Shown: piece by piece, positions 1-12,897 of the stretch
How the letters are laid out: each line of letters begins with the position of its first letter
Numbering within the stretch: position 1 is the first letter of the stretch
Source: Prochilodus magdalenae
Taxonomy: Eukaryota; Chordata; Actinopteri; Characiformes; Prochilodontidae
Length of the DNA stretch: 64,000 nt
Assembly: GCA_024036415.1 (NCBI GenBank)
Contig: JAMWET010006600.1
Location: 864,501 to 928,500, forward strand
Direction: 5' to 3'
Position numbers and translations under genes: made by a program
The notes under the pieces: model-generated
Told to the model about the DNA's origin: nothing
What the model saw: only the letters and a program-made list of their open reading frames with translations
Databases searched by the model: none

Positions 1-989
1 GCCCCACTCAAGTCTAAGTCCTGCAGGACCCAATTAGACAGTCATAAACACAGAGCCCGTCCCGCCGGACCGACAGTTCATTTCACATATAATGACTATG
101 ATTACATCATTAGGGCCAGACTGAATGGGGAGTTTTGAAACAGCAGGCCTTCTCATTAGCAGAGGGAGCCCAATTTGTGCTTGTGTGCGGTTTCTTGTGG
201 GTGGCACGTGTGCGTCCACAGTCACGCATTGCGTTCTTCCTCTAAAGAAGCAGGTGCTGGTGATCCCTAGACGTGCTCTTCCTCTTTCCTTGGTCCAGCT
301 TTGAATAGTACATGTCGCAGTCTGATAACATGGTGTCTATTTGTCACTGGTGTTTGGGTGTACATTCCTAAAGTAAATAATAGGGGTGATGGCAGCTCTG
401 TGGTCAAAGACGTGGGCTTGTAATTGGAGGGCTGGTGGTTTAGCGCTGTTGTAAAAAGCTGCTGAGCAGCAAAGAGATTTAATCGGTGAAGCGCAAACCC
501 TGGAGTTCTTAAACCATATCATGAAAAATGCTAGAAACCACGTAGCAACAGACAAGCCTTGAAACACCTCATTGTAAACGTTCAATCCACACCATATTTG
601 TGTTCGTTAGGCCAAAGAGTAATGCTTTACATTTAATGAAAATGCATTATTTATTCATTTCTTGACATTCACCCATAGATAAAGTGCTCAGACTCAAGCT
701 TCCTGATACAGAATGTAATTTGATGGCGAATGTAGTTAAAAATGGAACTATGATTCTTCCTGGAGGAACGTAATTTCACTCCACAGTGTACTTGTACATG
801 GATGGCATGACGATAAAAGCCTCTTGACCTGACTTGAATGTTAATGGAATATTTTGCTAAAATGACAATAACAAAATAGAACATTCCAGACACACGTTTC
901 TAGCATTGGGCCAGTAACTGTTATTAGTGAACATCGTGATCATTCTAATATAAATGAAGTCTATACTGAAATGCATTGTGTTGCACTTA

Positions 990-1387
990 TGCTCAGTTTA
1001 ACTGTATCCTTCTTTCTAGGTATCAGCACAATGTCTTTATTCAGGCAGTGTATGAGCTCAAGGAGAGTTTAGGCTCCAACCTGTTTGTTTTATGGTTTTA
1101 TTCCTTCAATAAATCAAAGTAAGGTACAAAAACACTCTTTACAAAGTCTGTCACTATGGAGACTAGTAATTAAGCAATCTAAATTATTTAAACTATTAAA
1201 AAATGTGTCTGAATTGATGTGCCATATTCCTGGGTGTTAAAGAGAGCAGTCTGAGAAATGAAGACATATTATCATACAATGGGCCAACTCCTCTGCTGTG
1301 TTTAACTGTATTCTTCTTTCTAGGCATCAGCACGAGTCCTTATTCAGGCAGTGTCTCAGCTCAAGGGAGGTTTAGGCTCCAACTTTT
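990..1387 (+). repeat. two diverged direct copies of a ~95-bp unit
   Basis: The stretches 990-1085 and 1295-1387 share the order TTTAACTGTAT..CTTCTTTCTAGG.ATCAGCAC, TTATTCAGGCAGTGT, AGCTCAAGG and GTTTAGGCTCCAAC with scattered differences. They are about 305 bp apart. A fragment resembling a teleost SINE tail (CTCTGGATAAGAGCATCTAA) follows at about 1434-1453. Confidence 0.75.
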
Positions 1388-1465
1388 TTGTACTAGCTAG
1401 GATACATTCTCAGACTGAACACTAAGCACTTCACTCTGGATAAGAGCATCTAATAAATCTAATAA

Positions 1466-2842
1466 GTGTTTTTTTTCCCTCCATTGATTCTCCTTTATAT
1501 AAAGATGGCATATTATTCTCATTTTCAGTGTTTCTCATTTGATTTTGGGGTCCACTGGAATAAATCTGCATGTTTCAATTTTCCCACAACACCATAATTC
1601 TCTCACGTTGTAAAGCTGCATTCCCTCTCAGTCTGAAACGCTCTGTTAGAGCTCCTGCGTCTTTAAGACCTGTTTTTTAGGTTCAGCTGATAACTCTTTA
1701 TACAGTGTAGAGAAAGCTTTCTCACAGTTCATACAGCACTGAACAAATACAGGGATTTGTTCAAACACTTATTGTTTCATTAAGCATGTTTCAGTTGCGT
1801 AAGCAATGTGGGAGTGTGCAGCAGCTTTCACCACTGCCAGGCCTGATAGACCTTTAGGCAGACTGAGATGCTGGCGACCTAGGTCAGGTAACCTGTCAGA
1901 GCACGCAAGAAGAAATCAACAGCACTCGTTCAAACAGACACAGTGCCAGGCCTTGCTGAGCACAGTGCCGCTACTGAGTACTGACAAGAGTTTACACAAG
2001 TCAGGAGCAACTATGAAACATAATCTATAAGGAGTTATGTAATAAAGTTTTGACAAGCGGGTACAGTACTGTGCAAATGTTTGACACCAGCCAAAAAAAA
2101 AGGTCCAGCTGTGGGTTTTTACTTATAAAGCCACTAATGAGGTCATAATTTCAATAAAATATTAAAGAACAAAAACAAATTAAATGTTTAGAACAATTCA
2201 TGCAAACCTGTCCCAACCGATAAGCAGTGGCACGCGATTCCAAACATGTGGGTGCAAAATGGAAGGAAGGGGGAGGGGCTTATGCTATGGACAGACATGC
2301 AGTTATTTAAAAAATCATGATGAATTAAAAACAAACAAGCATTATCACACTACAATAAGCCTTATTGTTACCGTGCTATTTTTTTAAATAGACAGAATGT
2401 CAAATGGGTAAATACACCCATGAAAACAACAGGAGTGGAAAGTCCTCACTTTGGGACGTTTGGGAATATTTTAGAGGGCGGTGGTCAGTGCTGTTTACTC
2501 ATCTGAGCTCAAGATGTTCTGATGTTAGCTGGGAAGAAAGCTCAGCTAACCAGCCAATCTGGCCACTTTAGACCTGCACTTTAATAATTACATTTAAGAA
2601 GACAAAAAATCACTTCAAGATTTTATACAGCTTTCTTTTTCACTCAAGTTGCAAGTTTATTTCAGAGTCTTTTCCAGTAAATAAACCTCACTGGCTGCTT
2701 TCTGGATGAAATGCCATTTCGGGAACTCGTCTGGACTGCAGACCCAGATTTGTCAGAACCTCCATGTTGCTCACAACACACAGAGACAGTTTGTGCAAAG
2801 ACTTCTGCACAGTATTACACGTCCACATGTGCAGTGGACACA
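1466..2842. other. non-coding, nothing specific seen
   Basis: Unique-looking AT-rich sequence with short A or T runs. No gene, RNA or clear repeat was recognised. Confidence 0.5.
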
Positions 2843-2898
<56 letters not shown>

Positions 2899-2933
2899 AT
2901 ACACACATACACACATACACACATACACACATA

Positions 2934-2985
<52 letters not shown>
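2843..2985. repeat. (CA)n microsatellite with TACACA interruptions
   Basis: About 140 bp of CA dinucleotides with a central block of repeated CATACACA. The long frames here (His/Thr repeats on the plus strand, Cys/Val on the minus) are repeat artefacts. Confidence 0.97.
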
Positions 2986-2986
<1 letters not shown>

Positions 2987-4500
2987 CTGTGTCAAATCGA
3001 AACTGGCAAAGTAAGAAGCTCTAGAAACATTCCTCATCTGGATCAGATGAAGTGCAGGAAAAAGGGGGGACAGGCCATAATGAATCGAGAGGCAGAAGCA
3101 AGAACTATATAGGAGAAAGCACAGGCTACCATTCTCCTCATCTATAAGGTGGAGCTGGATAAGCGAGGAGTGGAGAACAATGCAAAATGAACTGAATGTA
3201 AAACAAACCGCCTTCGTCCAAAACAACATAACCTTACAGTGGCCAGTCTGCAGGTGGGCCTTCCTGGGCACTGTGCACTTACACTTTCAGTAGCTACACA
3301 GCTTAGAGCTTACAGCAACTCCTGCTACATGCATGGTTACCATGACAACAAGAGACAGTGTGGACAAAAGTTACAATCAGACGCTTTTTAAATACAGTCA
3401 CTAATTAAGTACAAATTTATTTTTTCTCCGAAGATGTTTCTGAGGAGCGTAGATAGAAGATTATCTACTTGCATAAAGAAGGTAATTAAAGGAGAACAAA
3501 AAAAACTAGAGATCACAAAAAATAAAGAACGATACAGAGAAAACTGAACTCTTTACGGCCTGCAAGACACCAGAACCTTATTAAAGCTTTCATCTTTGAC
3601 CAACTAGAGAAAATTAAGCTCTACAGATCCATCCACTGTAAAAAAGAAAAGTCAAAGTTGTGGAAATGAAAGGACTGGAAGCACTGAGGATAGGAGAACA
3701 ATACAAAAGGAGAAGATCTGCAAATCAATGGAAGAGGTTGCTGAACTTCTCAGGACAATGGATTGACCACTCCAGAGTCCAGACCTCAAGGTTCTTTAGT
3801 ATGTATGGGATGTTAGAGACCATTAGAAGCAGAGATTAACAAGCTGGGACGACTGGATGTCTGAGATAAGGACAAACTAAAAGTCTCTGCAGCAATTAAT
3901 AAAGATTAAGAGCTTTTATGATGAGATCCAGGCCAATAGCACCGGCCTTTACTGCAGCCATAACCAGACACCTGCTTAGAGTTCCAGCTGCTGCCCACGA
4001 TAACGCCCCTGTAAATGCTCCTGCATCCGCCTTGCAACCTCACTGATACTACTTAACTACCACAAGCAGCATGTGAAAGCAAGATACATGCTCCGTCTTA
4101 AAACGTGACCGACCACGAAGCAACAACTGCAATGAATTATTGAGGCTGCGTCCTACATGGCAGATACCAGAGACCCAGAGAGCCAGAGAGAGAGAGGGAG
4201 AAAGAGGGGGAGAAAGAGATAGATAGAGATGGATAGTTAGTTCCTATGACGTGCAGCAGTACTGCGTGTTGGGAAAGCTCATATGCATATTTCATCAGGT
4301 CGCAGATAGATGCTTCACTGGAGAATTTTCTTGATGTGTCTTTGCTCATCACATGAAAATGGCTGTGCCACGCCCTCAGTAGCTAATTATATTCATGAAA
4401 GAGTGTTTATAGCCTTATAAGCTTCCATGTACCGTATATATTAAACAGCTAGTTTTTACATTCTGCTCTTCTAATATATAAATATGTGCCTATCAGTTTA
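2986..4500. other. non-coding with possible transposon-derived stretch (3560-3960)
   Basis: The stretch 3560-3960 has the look of decayed Tc1-type transposon sequence (CCACTCCAGAGTCCAGACCT and similar). A distantly similar stretch lies at about 54780-55110 in the slc25a25 intron. A short GA-rich patch is at about 4180-4225. No coding exon was seen. Confidence 0.3.
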
Positions 4501-4505
4501 AAATA

Positions 4506-5093
4506 TCAATCAAATGTCCCCATCGGACGGATGCCATGTTTTCTGGTATTGGCAGATACTATTATATCGTCGCATTTTTGTTGATTTTTACTTTTATGCT
4601 TCATTTGATCACATGAGCTGATATTTACACTGTGTGGAAATTTCATGAAGAATGGACCAACAGAAATACCCCAAAACTGTCTGGAAAGACGTCTGGTTAC
4701 ATTGACTCCCATTCAAATCAAATGAGGTTTTTGGTCTCTCCTGTAAAGTTGCCATTTTGGAGATACCCGTTTTTCTTTGGACAGCGACGATATACCAACA
4801 CCACTACGTATCCTTCCTCACTGCACATCATTTTCCTCAAACTACTTGCCTCTAGAATCAGCACTTTAGAAAGAAGAGGAAGTCTGAATGTTCATTTCAA
4901 TAAAACTTCACTCTCTGGTTATGGAGCTTCCATCTCTGGTTATGGGACTTTGTTCTCTGGTTATGGAGCTTCATTCTCTGGTTATGGAGCTATTAGAAGC
5001 CTTTCATACTTTTTACATGTTCCTGCTAATTACATTGCCAAAAGAACAGCTACGCTCAGAAGTAAGTGTTGGATTGCAGTGGAAGGAAGATGA
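4506..5093. repeat. probable dispersed repeat with four 21-bp tandem units
   Basis: Open on the plus strand from 4632 to 5093, but it lacks any recognisable domain, and its text (for example TTGCCATTTTGGAGATACCCG) resembles a teleost dispersed repeat from memory. At 4912-4995 a 21-bp unit (core CTCTGGTTATGGAGCTTC) is repeated four times. Because 21 is divisible by three, the frame stays open and would read SGYGxx repeats. I do not call it a gene. Confidence 0.5.
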
Positions 5094-5189
5094 AGGTTGC
5101 CAGGAACAAGAAATGCTGGGAAATGTAGTCTGGTATGGGAAATATTCATTGAGCTACAGAAGTAGACGTCTCAGCATGGCGCTATAGAG

Positions 5190-5470
5190 GCTGAACACGC
5201 TCACACAGTTCCTGCAGATTTTGTGTGAGGGGCAAAGATGGAGTGACGCCAGGCCTTCTAGACATGTGCCAACAAACATCTTGGCACTGACCACGGTGCC
5301 TCCACACACAGTCTCGTTGGTCATCTCAACGAAGACAAAACCTGAATTGGCCACTGAAGATGGTGACAGTCACTCTATGACAGTCTGGCATGTCACCATT
5401 GCAGTCTTTGACGAAGTTAATCTGGTGTTAAGGGCAGTTGTCTGCCAGTGGTGCTGGCACTCATAGGATG
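5190..5470 (-). mobile_element. Tc1-like transposase relic, copy 1
   Basis: Read on the minus strand this matches, with many changes, the plus-strand stretch at about 33050-33420. Shared blocks include ACTGCCCTTAACACCA, GCCAGACTGTCAT, GTGTGTGGAGGCACC and GTGTCACTCC-like text. The better copy has Tc1-type transposase features. Frames are broken and no intact protein remains. Confidence 0.5.
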
Positions 5471-6470
5471 ACTCATAGAGGGTCTGACTACTCGCCAAAT
5501 CTCTGCAATCCTGGCTGTTGGGTCACTACTCACCTTCCTGTCAGTTGGATAAAATATTGAAATGAAACCTGGTTCAGCATCATATTGCAATTATTTTATA
5601 TAGCTATCTGCAATTTGAAAAAGGTGCCTCCAATCTTTTAAACAAAACATCAGTAAAAGGTTAAACACAAAACTCTTAAATAACTATCATGACGGTTTTC
5701 CCGCGAAGGCAAACTGATACCACAACTGTCAGATTTCAGTTCACTCTGTCACATTCTGGAGCTTGATTAAAGGACACATCCAACTGCTCCCTAACTGTTA
5801 CCCTTAGTTTACTTCTCTGTATCTCTATCTTCCTAGATCTACATTCTTCTGCATTTCCCAGTAGCGCACAACCGTGCCTGAATCACTGAAATCTTTGGCA
5901 CAGGACCACTTGGCACAAGCTGGGAGGTTGCATGCCAGTCATTCCAGCGTTCAAGTGAAAGGGTTTATCTTATAATGTAAACACTCCCATGCTGCACTCC
6001 TCATACTAACATTACTCAGTGCAGGCGTTCCTGACCCGCACACAGGGCTGCAAGGCCCCCCAGGTATCCAACTCATTCTAGGCCATGCTTTATTACTTCA
6101 CATCAGGCAGCCTCGGAGTTGATCACATGGGCTACATATATAGGACTGCAAAGTACAGTTTGTTAACTGTCATCACAATACTGACCTTTCGTCAACGGAT
6201 CCAATATGCAAATGAACCTGTATTTAATCACAAATATTTTAGGGTGTGACCTAACAAGGGTTGTCACTGCTAATTAGTCATATAATACAGGAATCATTCT
6301 TATGAACTGCTGTTAAACACGTTTCAGACTTCAAACTTCAAATATGTTTGTCATTATTTGTTGTTTTCTGTGAGCCAAGCATGGATTCCTGCTCAGGATA
6401 AATAACATGGATTAAATTAAAGTTCAAGTTCAAGTTAAAAAATTAAAGTAAAAAAAAAAAAGAATATCAA

Positions 6471-6472
<2 letters not shown>
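5471..6472. other. non-coding, nothing specific seen
   Basis: AT-rich sequence without recognised genes or repeats, leading into the (AT)n tract at 6473. Confidence 0.5.
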
Positions 6473-6567
<95 letters not shown>

Positions 6568-6578
6568 TAGATAGATAG
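6473..6578. repeat. (AT)n then (GATA)n microsatellite
   Basis: About 46 uninterrupted AT dinucleotides followed by four GATA-type units (about 6565-6578). Confidence 0.97.
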
Positions 6579-7805
6579 CGTTTTTAATGCATAAGTTATT
6601 ACTTTATAAGTTGTTTTTCTAAAGTTGTGTACCTACCCATGTGACCATTTGGCACGAATATTTAAAAGCTATAAAACACATTATTCTTTGTTTTGTATGT
6701 TGAAGTTTCATAGCGAATCCTTAAAGAATTCTCAAACTTAAAGCCAACTCTGTGTACTGCTGTATTACCCTGACAGCAACCAGCTGGGCTGCTACTATCA
6801 GATATATTAATTTCAAACATTTTTTGGATTATTAACTAAAATATTTAAAAAATAATCTATTACACATGAACCCTGATCTATTGTATGCCTACTGGTCTTA
6901 TTACCCAATTATACACACAGGTTTCCATTGCAAACCCCTTTTTAATAATGATATCCTGCTGGTGTAGGTTATCTTGCTTTCAATGATGCACACATAAGGA
7001 GCTATACTGATAACTCCCCCTTTGTGAACAATCTTTAACCTCTTCCACAATTTAATTCAGAACACCTGGACTACCATTTAGAAAAGAACATTCATTTTAC
7101 CTCCTGTATCTCATAGAAGTGAAGTTTAATCAGGTAATTGTGACAGTCTTAATCAGAATCAACCACAGACGTTCCAGGTGAGTTTCTGTGGGTGTTTTTG
7201 TTCTATAATATGCAAACATACTACAAGTGGTGGCAGGCAAGACCTGAAATGCTTTTAACACTAATCCTATTGATGCTCACCGAAAGGAGGAAACCTTTCA
7301 CCAACAGATCTGTGCCGTTTCAAGTTTGATGGGAAGAATGAGGATCCGTAAGGGAGTGCTCTAGATAAGCCGGTGTTGCTTTGCTGTTGCATCTGCCCAA
7401 CGGCTATTCCTGAGCACGCTGTCAAAATCCCAACTATTGGCCCATCTGCTCAAGCACACACTTAATCCCGCGCTTTTATTAAAGACCTTGCTCTCCATGT
7501 GCCACTAGAAAACATCTGGCTCAGAATAATGACCTAGACACGCACAGCAGGGCACAACTGCATGCAGGGATGGGCAACAAGGCACAAGTATACCATCAAG
7601 GCACGTGAAAGCATTTTTACATACACATACGGATCATATTTAAAAATCTGAGATATAATATGCTGGAACTAAAAAAAAAAATAAAAAAAAAGCACCAGTA
7701 AAGCAGCACACCCCTGAAACTCCAGGTGCCAAAACAGCTTTATCTGAAGTGATGTTATAGTTGGGGAACTTTTTAGAAGTGGGATGTGCATAAATGACAA
7801 AACCC
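6579..7805. other. non-coding, nothing specific seen
   Basis: No exon or known element was recognised. A short A-rich run lies at about 7671-7691. Confidence 0.5.
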
Positions 7806-8000
7806 ATCCAGAGCGACTCACAAGGTTATTCGTTATTTGTTTTACAGGTGGACCAGTGCAGTGTTAGGAGTCTTGCCCAAGGACTCCTATTAGTGTAGCT
7901 CAGCATTTGCTACCTAGACTGGGATTCGAAACCCTGTCTGCCACATGGGGTGGTAGCTCTCTGGTGGGTAGTGGTGTTAACCGCTGAGCTACACCAACCA
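7806..8000 (-). mobile_element. tRNA-derived SINE, copy A
   Basis: On the minus strand it begins TTGGTGTAGCTCAGCGG (A-box-like), has GTTTCGAATCCC (B-box-like) about 60 bp on, then ATAGGAGTCCTTGGGCAAGA and the tail GTCGCTCTGGAT. Four other copies occur in this window. Confidence 0.85.
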
Positions 8001-8470
8001 CACAATGGGCTTTCCTAAAACCTATAAGCCTAAAACTGTTTAGAAGCATTGTGTATGGCTGCGTATTTATAAAGAAACTTTAAAAATCCGTAAGTGCATT
8101 AATGCTCTTATTAAACGTTTTGAATACTGTGCATTCAATTAACCAGGACTGATGATGTGCAATGTAGGATCTGAACTCACAACAACGCTAACCCTAGAAA
8201 CTAAAGACCACTATTCTAGCTTTTAAAGTACAGTCTAAAGTTAGGCTAGGAGTCTTAAACAATGACAATGCCCACTAAACACTGACGATGCCACAGTATT
8301 GCCCACCTCTAAATGCATGAGGTTTTTTTTTTGTTGTGTTTTGAAGGATTTGGCTTGAACCATATTTGTGAGCCTTTCACCAACACTACTGCACTCCAAC
8401 ACTTTATTATTATTAATATTCTTAATATTTCACAGCTATGGACAATATCACTGAGTCACTTCAAACAACA

Positions 8471-9799
<1,329 letters not shown>

Positions 9800-9985
9800 T
9801 TGGTGTAGCTCAGCGGATAACACCACTACCCACCAAGTAGCCACCACCACACGTGGGAGACTGGGGTTCGAATCCCAGGCTGAGTGACTATGCTGTGCTA
9901 CACCAATAAGAGTCCGTGGGCAAGACTCCTAACACTACACTGGCCTCCCTGTAATATGATTAACTTGTAAGTCGCTCTGGAATGA
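9800..9985 (+). mobile_element. tRNA-derived SINE, copy B
   Basis: TTGGTGTAGCTCAGCGGATA head, GGGTTCGAATCCC-type B box near 9864, AATAAGAGTCCGTGGGCAAG body and GTCGCTCTGGAAT tail. It is close to the copy at 43516. It does not fold as a full tRNA and continues far past a tRNA's length. Confidence 0.88.
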
Positions 9986-12779
9986 AAATAGCCTCTTTTC
10001 ATTGTCGTCAGTTGTACATTAGAAGGTAAAACTACAGACTAGTACAGTAGAGTACAGGCTAGGGGGATTTGGTGTCGGAGAGCTTCAGAGAGGGTAAACA
10101 GGTTTACTATGAAAGATTACTATGACAGAGTTCCATAATTAGCCCATTACAGACCACACAATCATTTTCAGTATAGCCCCAAAGCCCGCCACAGGTTAGT
10201 GGTTGTTTTAGAAACTCTGGCGTAAATGCCAGTTTTATTCACAGTGTAAAAATAGAAAAAAAATGTCAGATATAGGCAAATGATTAATAAACTCTTTCCC
10301 CCCGCATCTTTATTCACTTTCTTAATTCACTGTCTCCATCTGCTCCTTCTCTCTTTCACACACCACTCACACACTGTGAGATCAAATGTACACCCTTGCA
10401 ACTGATCAATTCATTCCTCTTCGTTCTTTCCCCGCAGACTTGCTAAATTTAGCCTTGGTAAACAGAGGGGATGGCAGAAAGAGGGGATGGCTTGCGCTCC
10501 AGCTATCTGCACTATTTGCCGGTTATATCTGACCTATAACCTCCGTGTTACATCACAGGACTCAAATACACCACTGAGGCTCATGATGCAGCAGTTTGTG
10601 TGTTAGGGAGGCTTCAATACAGCCAATAAAATGCCCAACCTGTCACACTAGATACCAGGAACAAGAGCACAGTGCAAATGAATAACCAGGACATAGACAA
10701 AGAAAGGCTTGGCCACACAATCCCACACACACGGACATAAACCACACACACTCAAATCCTTTTAGGTAGGTTTCCTGTTCACCTCATGTTTTAAAGAGTC
10801 ATACTATTCATACCATTAAACATAAGGCTTACTTATGTTTAATTGTATGATCAATAGAAAATCATTTGGCTCCTAAAAAACAAACACACATGTTCGCCTG
10901 AGGGAAATAATAAAAGGATCATGTGGCAAAAATTCTCTTTTATTAAAATGTTTTGTGCCAGATGAATCTGGTGTTCTTTTTGGGGCTCGGATGCGCTCCT
11001 TCGTGGAGTTACATGGTCAGTGTATGTAATAAACACTAGAAGTCTATAGGCACCTAAATCTTTTTGTCCCTGTAAATGTCTCTCAAAAATTTCTATAATA
11101 CTGGAGAGATTTTATCAGTACTTGGCTTATTTCATTACAAAAAGACACAATTTGTCCTGTTTTACTGGATTCGGTGCCACGCAGTACATAAAATGTTAAT
11201 GGGTGTACATTCTTTCATGTTAAATTTGATTGTTTTAGAGGTCTGCTTATATTTGTGGGTTATATTAGGTCTGGGTAGCAAAACCAGTCCTAACTCATTT
11301 TTCTACAATGTATCGGGCCTCTCTTTATCCCTCTGAATTTAACAAGCTGTTTTTGTTTCTGGGCGTTTAAGACTGATATATGTGAACGACCTCTATTTTG
11401 AAATAGCCTATAAGCTGAAAGGGTGGTTTTCCAAGAATTGTAATGACATGCTATTCATTGTACTCATAGCATTTGCAGTGTACACAAAGAACTGAAACTA
11501 AAAAAACTGAACTAAATATCACGACACATATCATCCATCATGGACAGCTCTTGAAGTATCAAAGTATTATAGTTTTGATATATTGCCCACCTCTAATTTT
11601 TCCACCCTGTTTTTGGATTCAGCCAATAATACCCATCACAATAAATTAAATGAGTAATTATGAGCAAATAAATGAGACAGCTAAACTATATAATGCAATA
11701 ACTGTGACAGGCCTGGCATCTTTGGCTGTTCATTTGGCAAAATTAGAACCCAAACCTTTTAACAAACACAAAACGCTTGAAAACCTACGCGTGAACCTTG
11801 ACAAAGAGAAAACACCCTTTTACATGGAAATGCACACACATTCAAAACCTGGTTCCTGTTCACAGATAAGGTATGCAAACACCATACCCAGGTCTCTGCT
11901 CATTATCAGCAGTAGCACAGTTACATAACAGATATCAGGTAAGCACAGAACCTGCAAACACATACACTTCTCCCATCTGTACATTTCACGATCTTTAAGC
12001 CTTCAGCTTCATGCTCAGACCCCAGCTGTGGCTACATCCTCTTCATTAGTCTTTGGAAGTCTCTATACACAGACACAGCACAGCTAAACTGTAATCAGTA
12101 CTGTCTCGGGTTTGTTTGATTAGCTGCGGCCGGTTCAGCAGCACAGCGCCTGTCTTGCTCTGGCTTGCAAATCTTCCACCGTTTTTAATGGACAAGCGAA
12201 AGAAACCTCAGTCAGCTGAGATGCATTAGGAAAAGAGAGTGGGGCAGAGAAGGAGCGTCCCAGCAAAGCGAAGGTTCTGGAAGTTCTGGTCATGCAGGTT
12301 GACACTGGATAGTGCCTTTTGTGGAGGCTTTACAAACATAGCTTATATCTTGTCAAGGTGTGGCATCATATGCATTTCCCATATATATTACACATACGGA
12401 CAGGTGAAGTCGATTTCCGTTCCTCTACACCTTCTGGGAACCCTTTAAAGCCTGTTTTTAATGAAACATGCAGAAATGCCTCCCCTAAAACCCATTATTA
12501 CTCCATCATGACAATGCTAAGCCGTCATTTAGCACACATATTATTCATACTTTACATTATAGCTCCTCCAGCCGTTCCCTGGCCTGAATCCACTACACTG
12601 ACAGAAGTACTTCCTGTTAAACAAGTACCCAGCATTACTATTAATGCGGCTTTCCTCTCTCGCTCTTGCTCTTTCGATACTAGGGTTGTGTTGAGAGAAA
12701 CCAGACTTGTTTCTGGCTGGGCCAGCTCTAAGAAGGAAAGCTGGTTAGAACAGAAAACATGAGCTGGACGGAGCAGATT
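9986..12779. other. non-coding, nothing specific seen
   Basis: The longest open frame (12319-12762, 147 codons, plus) has no recognisable domain or flanking exon structure and is not called. No RNA gene was seen. Confidence 0.5.
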
Positions 12780-12840
12780 AGGGCTGCATGATATTGGAAA
12801 AAACGGACATGGATATTATCGATATATATTGTGAAATGGA
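12780..12840. mobile_element. fragment resembling a teleost DNA-transposon end
   Basis: TAGGGCTGCATGATATTGGA followed by GATATTATCGATATATATTG resembles the end of a common teleost non-autonomous element that I recall as hAT-like. Only one end is seen, so the call is tentative. Confidence 0.35.
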
Positions 12841-12856
12841 AAGAAAAAAAAACCAC

Positions 12857-12895
<39 letters not shown>

Positions 12896-12897
12896 GC
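12857..12897. repeat. (CAA)n microsatellite
   Basis: About 13 CAA units. Confidence 0.95.

Noticed and set aside
2688..3271. Long open frames of His/Thr or Cys/Val repeats on both strands
   Set aside because: They are translations of a CA microsatellite and carry no domain.
5154..5466. Possible eeig1 second exon (minus-strand text resembling QELCERV)
   Set aside because: It does not match the expected EEVQENC sequence, and the region aligns with a transposon relic at 33050.
9800..9875. tRNA gene suggested by A and B boxes
   Set aside because: The sequence continues into a SINE body repeated five times, and the cloverleaf stems do not pair well.
12319..12762. 147-codon plus-strand open frame
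   Set aside because: No domain, no splice context and ordinary composition; the length is plausible by chance in 64 kb.
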